This document shows, one piece after another, positions 37,695-44,504 of a stretch of 64,000 bases of DNA. The stretch comes from Microtetraspora sp. NBRC 16547 (GTDB lineage Bacteria; Actinomycetota; Actinomycetes; Streptosporangiales; Streptosporangiaceae), in the NCBI RefSeq assembly GCF_030268965.1, contig NZ_BSSE01000003.1:327512-391511 (forward strand), in the 5' to 3' direction. The notes below the pieces were generated by a model. The model was not told the DNA's origin. It made no database searches and saw only the letters and a program-made list of their open reading frames with translations. Position 1 is the first letter of the stretch; each line of letters starts with the position of its first letter. The position numbers were made by a program, and so were the translations under genes.

Positions 37695-40009
37695 CACTTC
37701 GCGGGCGTGAAGGTCGCCGTGAAGGTCTCGAAGTAGTGGTACTCCTTCTTCCAGCGGCTGTCCCGGGTGTGCCAGTAGATGGCGTAACCGTGGCGCTTGT
37801 CGGTGACGAAGCCGCGGTTGATGACGTGCGCCTTGCCGCTCCAGGTCCGCCAGGTGAACTCCCAGTCGGCGGCGTCCTGGAAGTAGTTCACCTTCCTGAT
37901 GTCGATGAGGTCGTAGCCGCCGAATTTGTATCTGGCGGTCTTCTCCTGCTTCCTCCAGTCCTTCTCCGCGTCGCTTCCGGGCGTACTGGTCATGCCGATC
38001 TGCACGAACTGGCTGCGGTCGGAGCCCCGGAAGTACACGTTGCCGCTGTCCCGCCTGAATTCCTTCCAGCCCTTGGGCAGCGCGATCGAGAAGCCCGTCT
38101 TGTCCTTGTACCGACGCCAGCCCTTGGGGATCTCCGCGGGGCCCGAGGTGGAGGGGCTCGGTGAGGGCGAGGCGGTGGACGGTGCGGGACTCGCGGACGC
38201 CTTGGGAGTCGCGGAGCCCTTCCCCGGCGCGGCGGAGTTCTGCGCGGCGCCGTCGGCGGGGGTCTCCTTCGCGCCCTGCTGCAGGCCGATGTACCCGGCC
38301 ACGGCCGCGACGATGAGGAGGGCGGGGACGATCACCAGGGCCGCTCGGAGCATCGGCACCGGGCGGGACCTCGCCGGCACGGCCGGCGTGTCGCCCCACG
38401 AGGCGCTCGGCTGGGTCGCCGCGTGGCCACCTGCCGCCTGCCCGAACTGCCCTGCCTGCCCGGCGGGTACGGCCTCCTCCTGCTCGGCGGAGAAGAACCG
38501 GGCCATCGGACCGTTGTCGGAGAGGTCGATGGAACCGCCCGGACGCCGCGCGGAGTAGGCGGTCGGGGCCTCGGAGATGGGCCGGGCGGCGTCCGGCTCG
38601 GGCCGTGCCGTCCCGGCGTCCGGCTCCGCCGCGCCCGATGAGCCGTGCTCGACGCCCCATTCCGGCGAGGCTGCCCCGCCGGCTGACGTCACGCTCGCGC
38701 TTCCGATGCCGGGCTTCCCGGTCCCGGACGTGCCGGTTCCGGACGTCTCCGTGCCGGACGTCCCGCTCGCGGTCGCGGGCTTGGCGGCGGTTCCCCTGAC
38801 CTTCGTGGTCTCCGGTGCGGGCTTCGCGGCACCGGTTCCCGTCGGGACGGCGCCCGATCCCGGCGCCGAACCGGCGGGCTTCTCCGCCCCCGGCTGCGGG
38901 AGCTGCGGCAGCGGAAGCTCCGGCTCGGTGTCGCTGTCGCCGTCCACCGCCGTTTGGTTCGTAGACCCGGGAGTGGACCCGGGCTGCTCGTACGGCCGTC
39001 GCCGGGAGTCGGCGCCCGCCTGGGCTCCACCCGCGCCGTCCCAGGAGCGCTGACCCGTCTCGGGGATCGGGCGCGCGCCCTCTCCAGAATCGGCCGGCTC
39101 CTTGCGCGAGGCCGGCGTCCCCGGCGTCCCCGGCGCTCCCGGCGTGGAGGACGCCGCGCCCTTGGCCGCCGCGCCTCCCGGCTTGGGCCGTGCCGTACCG
39201 GTCATCGAACGCCGCAGGAGCTCGGCGGTCTCGTCATAGCTGGGCCGGTCCGCCGGCTCCTTCTCCAGGAGACGCTCGAGGACGACGCTCAGCTCCCCGG
39301 CGTGTACGGCGGGGGCGGGGGCCTCGTTGAGCACGGCGTGCATGGTCGCCATGGGCATGCCGCGATCATGGGGCGGCTTGCCCTCCACGGCGGCGTACAG
39401 GGTGGCGCCGAGCGACCACAGGTCGGACTCGCGCTGGGCCGGGTCGCCCCGCAGCCGCTCCGGGGCGATGAACGCGGGCGTGCCGATGAGCCCGGTCCTG
39501 GTCATGGTGTTGTCGGCCTCCAGGCGCGCGATGCCGAAGTCGGTCAGCACCACCCGCCCCTCGTCCGTGATCAGCACGTTCTCCGGCTTCACGTCACGGT
39601 GCAGGACACCCTGCGCGTGGGCGGCCTTCAGTGCGTCCAGGACCTGCAGCCCGATCTCGGTGGTCCGTTCGGGGGAGAGCGGGCCGTCCTCGCGGATGAC
39701 CTGCCCGAGGGAACGGGAAGGGACGAGCTGCATGATGATCCAGGGCCGGTCGTCCTCCTCGATCACGTCATGGACGACGACGACGTTCGGATGGGTGAGT
39801 CGCCCGGCCGCACGCGCCTCGCGCATGGTCCGGCGGTTGAGCTCGTCGAGCTGGTCGCCCATCGCACTGTCGTAACGAACCTCCTTGACCGCAACGGTCC
39901 GATCGAGCAGCTCGTCGTGGGCTCGCCAGACGATTCCCATGCCACCTCGGCCAATGGGTTCGATCAGGTGGTACCGGCCGCCCACCAGCCGGCCTTCCGC
40001 GTGCGCCAT
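37694..40009 (-). CDS. Receptor Ser/Thr protein kinase with secreted sensor domain (copy 2)
   Basis: 771 residues. Kinase domain (about 12-265) with GRGGMGIVW, VAVKEV, LHRDVKPENVLI and LTDFGIA. A disordered inner linker of over 250 residues rich in Gly/Thr/Pro/Ser follows, with TSGTGTSGTG-type runs, then one membrane segment (RAALVIVPALLIVAAVAGYIG) and an outer domain beginning GFSIALPKGW and ending with ADWEFTWRTW and YAIYWHTRDSRWKKEY. This outer domain is clearly related to that of the kinase at 31062-32807. ATG 40009 has AGGAGGGG upstream. Diverges from the aromatic leader. Confidence 0.9.
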   Translation of the reverse strand: MAHAEGRLVGGRYHLIEPIGRGGMGIVWRAHDELLDRTVAVKEVRYDSAMGDQLDELNRRTMREARAAGRLTHPNVVVVHDVIEEDDRPWIIMQLVPSRSLGQVIREDGPLSPERTTEIGLQVLDALKAAHAQGVLHRDVKPENVLITDEGRVVLTDFGIARLEADNTMTRTGLIGTPAFIAPERLRGDPAQRESDLWSLGATLYAAVEGKPPHDRGMPMATMHAVLNEAPAPAVHAGELSVVLERLLEKEPADRPSYDETAELLRRSMTGTARPKPGGAAAKGAASSTPGAPGTPGTPASRKEPADSGEGARPIPETGQRSWDGAGGAQAGADSRRRPYEQPGSTPGSTNQTAVDGDSDTEPELPLPQLPQPGAEKPAGSAPGSGAVPTGTGAAKPAPETTKVRGTAAKPATASGTSGTETSGTGTSGTGKPGIGSASVTSAGGAASPEWGVEHGSSGAAEPDAGTARPEPDAARPISEAPTAYSARRPGGSIDLSDNGPMARFFSAEQEEAVPAGQAGQFGQAAGGHAATQPSASWGDTPAVPARSRPVPMLRAALVIVPALLIVAAVAGYIGLQQGAKETPADGAAQNSAAPGKGSATPKASASPAPSTASPSPSPSTSGPAEIPKGWRRYKDKTGFSIALPKGWKEFRRDSGNVYFRGSDRSQFVQIGMTSTPGSDAEKDWRKQEKTARYKFGGYDLIDIRKVNYFQDAADWEFTWRTWSGKAHVINRGFVTDKRHGYAIYWHTRDSRWKKEYHYFETFTATFTPAK

Positions 40010-40100
40010 CAAATCCCCTCCTGGACGCATAGATCGTCCCATGGATGACAAAGGGATCAACCCGGGCGATGGCACCACGTCCGCTATCTGAGACAGATCG

Positions 40101-40136
40101 TTCCGACCGGTGGAGCACGCCTGGTAGGGTCGATGC
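40101..40136 (+). promoter_or_regulatory. Promoter of the aromatic leader
   Basis: TTCCGA (40101-40106), 18-nt spacer, TAGGGT (40125-40130), then exactly 6 nt to the leader ATG at 40137. Transcription should therefore begin at or next to the A of that ATG, giving a leaderless leader-peptide mRNA. Confidence 0.6.
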
Positions 40137-40196
40137 ATGGCTCGGTATTTCACGTTTACGCAGCCGGTTCCGGGAGGGCCGGTCGCAGGCGCGTGA
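40137..40196 (+). CDS. Aromatic leader peptide (19 residues)
   Basis: Reads MARYFTFTQPVPGGPVAGA then TGA. Tyr-Phe-Thr-Phe near the start and an intrinsic terminator 26 nt after the stop are the hallmarks of transcription attenuation by aromatic amino acid supply. A Phe-containing leader (AroR) controls the DAHP synthase gene aroF in Corynebacterium glutamicum; this looks like an analogous device before a chorismate mutase gene. Stalling at Tyr/Phe codons would let the GC-rich segment 40170-40222, which has several CCGG-containing complementary stretches, form an alternative structure. Confidence 0.75.
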   Translation: MARYFTFTQPVPGGPVAGA

Positions 40197-40222
40197 TCTA
40201 GCGACCATCCGGAGCCGGCTGA

Positions 40223-40255
40223 GGCAGAGACGATCGTCTCTGCCTTTTTCGTTTT
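40223..40255 (+). terminator. Attenuator: intrinsic terminator upstream of the chorismate mutase fusion
   Basis: A perfect 22-nt palindrome (40223-40244, arms GGCAGAGACGA and its complement) is followed by TTTTTCGTTTTC. It is the only textbook stem plus T-run terminator I found located upstream of a gene rather than after one. It lies 41 nt before the ATG at 40297 and 26 nt after the leader peptide stop. Confidence 0.88.
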
Positions 40256-40296
40256 CAACGAGCCGGTCGAGGGGCCGGCCTAACCGAGGAGCCGAC

Positions 40297-41286
40297 ATGT
40301 CCCAGGCCGCCCAGCTCGCCGCCACGCCGCCCGATCCGGCCGCGGAGCCTGACGTCTCCGATGTCTCCGGTGTCTTCGATGCAGGCGGCCGCGCCGCCGT
40401 ACGGATCGGGACCCTGACCGTGGGGGAGGGGCTGCCGGTCGCGGTGATCGGCGGTGACGACGCCCGATGGCTGAGCCTGCGCGCCCTACACGGCCGCCGG
40501 TCCGCGGCCGAGGCGGTCGCGGAGGCGCGCGCGGAGTGGTCCGGCCCGCTGCTCGTGGAGCCGTTCTCGGCCGAGGACCTCGACGCCGTCGCCGCGGGGG
40601 CGGACGGCGTTCTGGTGGGAGCGGCCTGGATGCAGGACTTCCAGTTGGTCCGCGCGGCCGCCAGGCTCGGCCTGCCGATCGTCGTGCAGCGCGGCCCGGC
40701 CGCCACGCTGGAAGAGTGGCTCGCGATCGCCGACTACTGCGTCGCCGAGGGCAACGACCGGGTGGTGCTCTGCGAGAACGGGAGCCGTACGCACGGCTCG
40801 GTCGCGGTGCTCGACATGGCGCTGATGCGCGCGGCGCGCGAGCGGTCGGGCCGGCCGGTCCTCGCCGACCTCGGCGGCGACGTCACGCTCGCCGCCGCCG
40901 CCGTCGCGGCCGGAGCGGACGGCCTGCTGCTCGCCCCGGACGCGCCCGCCGACGTGGTCGCCGCCGCCGCGGAGGCCGCCACGGTGCTGGCCGCACTCGT
41001 ACGGCATGAGGCCCCGGAGAGCGTCGGGCGGGCGAGGGAGGCCATCGACCGGGTGGACGCGGCGCTCGCCACGCTCCTGGAGCGCCGGGCGGTGCTGGCC
41101 GGTACGGTGCAGCGGCTCAAGCCCGTCGGAGGGTTCGCCGGGCGGGACATGGACAGGGAGCGCCGCCTGGTCGCCGCCATGGCGCACCGTGCCCCCCGCC
41201 TGGGCGAGGTCCGGCTCGCGCCCGTGATGAACGCCGTGATCGAGGCAGGTCTCCACCTGGCCGAGGAGGAACGCGGGCGCTCCTGA
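40297..41286 (+). CDS. Chorismate mutase (AroQ) fused to a degenerate DAHP-synthase domain
   Basis: 329 residues. Residues about 235-329 are an AroQ chorismate mutase ([31 protein letters not shown], then [13 protein letters not shown]), converting chorismate to prephenate. The first 230 residues keep the layout of the DAHP/KDO8P-synthase barrel ([44 protein letters not shown]) but lack its active-site motifs. The usual Gly-Pro-Cys, Lys-Pro-Arg, Asp-Pro-Ser-His and Glu-Val-His elements are not there. So this half is probably a non-catalytic, perhaps regulatory, domain. GAGGAG ribosome site; controlled by the attenuator upstream. Confidence 0.8.
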   Translation: MSQAAQLAATPPDPAAEPDVSDVSGVFDAGGRAAVRIGTLTVGEGLPVAVIGGDDARWLSLRALHGRRSAAEAVAEARAEWSGPLLVEPFSAEDLDAVAAGADGVLVGAAWMQDFQLVRAAARLGLPIVVQRGPAATLEEWLAIADYCVAEGNDRVVLCENGSRTHGSVAVLDMALMRAARERSGRPVLADLGGDVTLAAAAVAAGADGLLLAPDAPADVVAAAAEAATVLAALVRHEAPESVGRAREAIDRVDAALATLLERRAVLAGTVQRLKPVGGFAGRDMDRERRLVAAMAHRAPRLGEVRLAPVMNAVIEAGLHLAEEERGRS

Positions 41287-41310
41287 CGTGCCCGCGATCG
41301 CGCGTAGGCT
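41283..41310 (+). promoter_or_regulatory. Possible dnaE promoter
   Basis: CTGACG (41283-41288), 16-nt spacer, TAGGCT (41305-41310), in the 65-base gap before the dnaE remnant. A start near 41317 leaves about 35 nt of leader with a GGGGG-type ribosome site. The signal may be a leftover of the once essential gene. Confidence 0.45.
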
Positions 41311-41698
41311 CTGACGCGCGGGAAGGGGAACGCCGGGAAGTCGGGGGTCACATGGGTGATTCGTTTGTGCATCTGCACGTCCACACCGAGTACTCGATGC
41401 TCGACGGTGCGGCACGCCTGAAGCAGGTGCTCAAACTCGTGGGCGAGCTGGGCATGCCCGCGATCGCGATCACCGACCACGGCAACATGCACGGCGCGTA
41501 CGACTTCTACAAGCAGGCCACCGGCGCCGGGGTCAAGCCCATCATCGGCTGCCTGCTATCAGGCCAGGAGATCATCACATCCGAAGGAGTAAAGGGCGTC
41601 GAAGAGATTCGAACCGGCGACATGGTGCTCACGCACCGCGGTCGGTTCCGTCGTGTTGTGCGAACGATGAGGCGCCCCTACATCGGACGGGCCTACAC

Positions 41699-41706
41699 CA
41701 TCAGCC
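41699..41706 (+). repeat. IS66 target-site duplication, left copy
   Basis: CATCAGCC directly abuts the left inverted repeat and is repeated at the right end. An 8-bp duplication is typical of the IS66 family. Confidence 0.93.
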
Positions 41707-43374
41707 GTAAGCATTCACGTCCAGCGCGTTCCGGCGCTGGATGATCGCAGGGAGTGATCGCTTTCAGGCGCAAGTCGCCGCGGATCGTGGCCGGGAATCA
41801 GGCCGGAATCGGGTCGGGTGGCATCCAGGCTCGGCCGACAAGCGCGTCACGGATCGCGGTCATGACATCGGCCCCGTGCTTAGCGGCGGTGGACAGGTAA
41901 CCGCGGATCGCATACCGGTGTTCGGTGGTGACCTCCGAGCGGAGCCGTCCCGAGATCTTCTGCTGGGTCTTGGCCGGACGGACATCGCGTTCGGCCTGGT
42001 TATTGGTGGGTGGAACCCGCAGGTCGCGGGCGAAACGCAGCACGTCGGCCTCGCGGTCACGCAGCACCTCCAAAAGGACACGGCCGATCGGCTGGGTGAC
42101 GGTCTTGGCGGGCCCGGGAATACGGCGCACCTCCGACAGGCCGATCCGCACCCCGTGCCGGAAACTGGTGATCCACATCGCCTGAGTGCCCGCGTCCATG
42201 TTCTGCTTGCCCTGCTCGCGGGCGAGGTTGGCGGCGTGGATCAGGCCGCGCAGCGCGGTCTGGATCTGAGCAGGCCAGGCGGCTGTCGGGTAGGTCTCGG
42301 CGCAGTCCTCCAGGTCACGAAGGAGATGGGCCACGCACAGCTGATGGTCACGCTCGCCGAGTTCGGGCGAGTCGTAGTTCTGATCCCGGTCGTGCACCAC
42401 GACACCGGTCAGGTCGGCGACGATGAACTTCTTGAAACTGGCCAGCGTGCGCTCGCCCAGCATGTACCAGGTGTAGCGGTCGGTGCAGGCGACCAGCAGA
42501 TACCTCTTGGCCTTGCCCGCGCCCACTCGGATCGGCGTCTCATCGCAGCACACCACATAAGCCAAGGTGAGCAGCGTCCGGATGCGCAGGTTGGTCTGCG
42601 CGACCGCCCGCGCGGCCCGGGCGATCATGCCGTGGACGAACCCCGCCGACGGCGTCGCACCGGTCAGCGAGGCGATCAGCTCGACGCACCGGTGCACCGG
42701 GATCGCGTGCGCCACCATCAGGTACACGCACCACGCCTGCAGGTTGACCCCGAGGCTGACCGGCGCCGGCGATACGCCTTGCGGGCGCGGTGCGGTGTGC
42801 ACTCTCCCGCACCGGCATTCCACCGTGTGCAGGTTGTGCTGAAAGGTCTGCGCGGTCATCAGCGGCACCTCGACCTGCTGGTGAGCAGCGGTGACGCCCA
42901 GATGAACGGCCTCGGCCAGGTCTGCGCCGCACCCGCAGGCTCCGGCGGGAAAGTGATCCAGCATCTCGTCGGGGTCCTGCGACCAGGCCAGTGTGGTTCC
43001 TGGCGCACCGGACTGCTTGCCCGGACGACGCTTGCCGCCCCGGGCGGGCCTGTCCTTGGGCTGCGGCTTGCCCGGCTGGTCGTCATTGCCTGGGGGGCAT
43101 CCCCGAGTTGCCGCTGTTACGTGAGATCAGCCGCTCCAGCCGCACAACTCGCTCGCGGAGCTGAGCGTTCTCCTTCTCAAGCGCTCCCACCCGCTCGGTC
43201 AGCCGGGCATTCTCGGCCAGCAGCGCACGCGTCAGAGCGATCAGCTCCTCGCGTGACATCTCCTCCAGGGCGGACACCGGATGATCTCACCATGCAGCCC
43301 CGGTCTGATCAAAGTGACGGATTGTCACACGGCCAAGCGTCTCATCACGCACCGCGTACAGCGTGAATGCTTAC
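41707..43374. mobile_element. IS66-family insertion sequence (1668 bp)
   Basis: The element is bounded by 13-bp perfect inverted repeats GTAAGCATTCACG (41707-41719 and the complement at 43362-43374), flanked by the 8-bp duplication CATCAGCC. It carries a single transposase gene on the minus strand and no tnpA/tnpB accessory genes, as in the shorter ISBst12-like members of the family. The matching ends and intact duplication point to a fairly recent single insertion into the dnaE intein. The transposase is frameshifted near its N-terminus. Confidence 0.92.
41798..43277 (-). pseudogene. IS66-family transposase, frameshifted
   Basis: The N-terminal 64 residues (43277-43083) form a leucine-zipper-like coil (LLAENARLTERVGALEKENA) and reach SRNSGNSGMPP, then stop. 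The family continuation (NDDQPGKPQPKDRPARGGKR, then a CGCG zinc-binding region, EMLDHFPAGACGCGADLAEA) is found in the next frame, so a +1 shift occurs at a CCCCCC run near 43097. The catalytic part is intact: Asp in CDETPIRV, Asp in VVVHDRDQNYDS, Glu in NNQAERDVRPAK. Either a true mutation, a sequencing error in the C-run, or a frameshift during translation. Confidence 0.82.
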
Positions 43375-43382
43375 CATCAGCC
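43375..43382 (+). repeat. IS66 target-site duplication, right copy
   Basis: CATCAGCC follows the right inverted repeat. Removal of the element with one copy restores the intein reading frame. Confidence 0.93.
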
Positions 43383-44504
43383 TTGCCGGAAGGTACGGAC
43401 GCACACTGACTTTGACCGAAGAGCACCCCGTTCTAGTCAGAACTCCAGACGGACGGGTCAACTGGAAGAAGCCCAGCGACATCCCATTCGGACGGAGAAA
43501 CGCGCACGGGGGGATCGAGAGCTGGAACTCTTGGGCATGCCTGCCCAAGCTGGCCGAAGAGACAGCGGAGCTCGATCTGCTCCCCCATCTGCCCGAATCC
43601 TTCGCCGAGAGTCCGGACGGGGGATTGGTCTGCTCGTACGAGTCCAAGTATCGAGCCGACCAGCAGTGGATCCATGTGCCACGCCGGGTGTCGCTGGACT
43701 ACGACTTCGGTTATCTTCTCGGCATTTACGCGGCCGAGGGCCACCTGCAGGTGAACTCCGGAAAGCTGAACGGGGAAATCGGGATCACTCTCAGTGAGAG
43801 TGAGGATGCCTTGGCCCAGCGCGTGTGCCGAATCTTCGCCAAGTACGGCGCGAACGTACAGACCTACATCCGTGATGGGAGGGGTGCGCGAGAACTCAGG
43901 ACATCAAGCGTTCCGCTGGCATACGTGTTCGCGTCCGTTGTTGGCATGGGCGCGAAGTCTAAGCGTGTGCCAACATGCATCCTCAACGGACCGGCCGATG
44001 CGAAAAATGGCTTTCTTGAAGGGTTTCTCGCTGGCGACGGCAGGAACCCAGGTCGAGCTTCCAACACCACGGGACGACGCGACGTCAAGGTCGCTTCCAG
44101 GTCACTGGCATGGGGAGTCCGCACCCTGCTTGCGGACCTTGGCCATTGGGTCACAGTATCTACAGGAATTGAGCGAGGAAACTTCCCGCAGGGTTCGACC
44201 GATCGCGAATACCGCTGGTTTCAGGTCGCTTACATGCCAGAGCGTGTCTACGCCCGCACGCTTGAGGACAACAGTTACCTCTACCGACCGATCAAGAGCG
44301 TCGAGACTGTCGACCTCGACTGCGAAGTCTTCAACTTCGAAGTCGAGGATGACAACTCCTACGTCTCGGACTTCATTCTTCACAACTGCGAGGCGTACGT
44401 TGCGCCGGCGTCCCGCCACCACAAGAAGCGCGAAGATCATCGCGATGGAGGTCACCGGGCCCGACATCAGGCCCGGTATCGGTTGACGAGCCGGACGAGG
44501 AGGG

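Larger units (their letters stand above)
41550..44386 (+). other. LAGLIDADG intein in DnaE, interrupted by IS66
   Basis: Removing the IS and one target copy rejoins the frame exactly (AYTIS-LAGRYGRTLTL) and gives a 387-residue intein. Block A starts with Cys ([20 protein letters not shown]), block B is TEEHPV, and the end is EDDNSYVSDFILHN followed by Cys+1. All splicing residues are therefore present. Two homing-endonuclease motifs remain: LLGIYAAEGH and FLEGFLAGDG, with acidic residues in place. The IS lies between blocks A and B. With the IS in place the C-terminal part can still be read from an ATG at 43367 supplied by the IS end. Confidence 0.88.
41352..44468 (+). pseudogene. dnaE: dnaE remnant: PHP N-terminus, intein, IS66 insertion, large internal deletion
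   Basis: The first 66 codons encode the start of the replicative polymerase III alpha PHP domain ([43 protein letters not shown]). An intein begins at codon 67 (41550) and ends at His-Asn (44386). The extein resumes with CEAYVAPASRHHKKR, so splicing would give PIIG-CEAYVAP, as in intact DnaE. After about 15 codons the family match is lost and a stop follows; more than 1000 expected codons are missing. In another frame 44430-44468 reads AKIIAMEVTGPDI, which resembles the C-terminal OB region of DnaE, suggesting an internal deletion. Another dnaE must exist elsewhere. Confidence 0.85.

Noticed and set aside
41741-43366. 541-codon plus-strand frame inside the insertion element
   Set aside because: Antisense to the IS66 transposase, which carries the DDE residues; no similarity in the plus-strand product.
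41352-44468. Possible prophage or integrative element
   Set aside because: No integrase, attachment repeats or phage genes; an intein plus one IS with its own target copies explains the region.
41352-44468. Cyanobacterial-type split DnaE with a functional trans-splicing intein
   Set aside because: The C-terminal extein is nearly all missing, so no working polymerase could be made from this locus even if splicing occurred.
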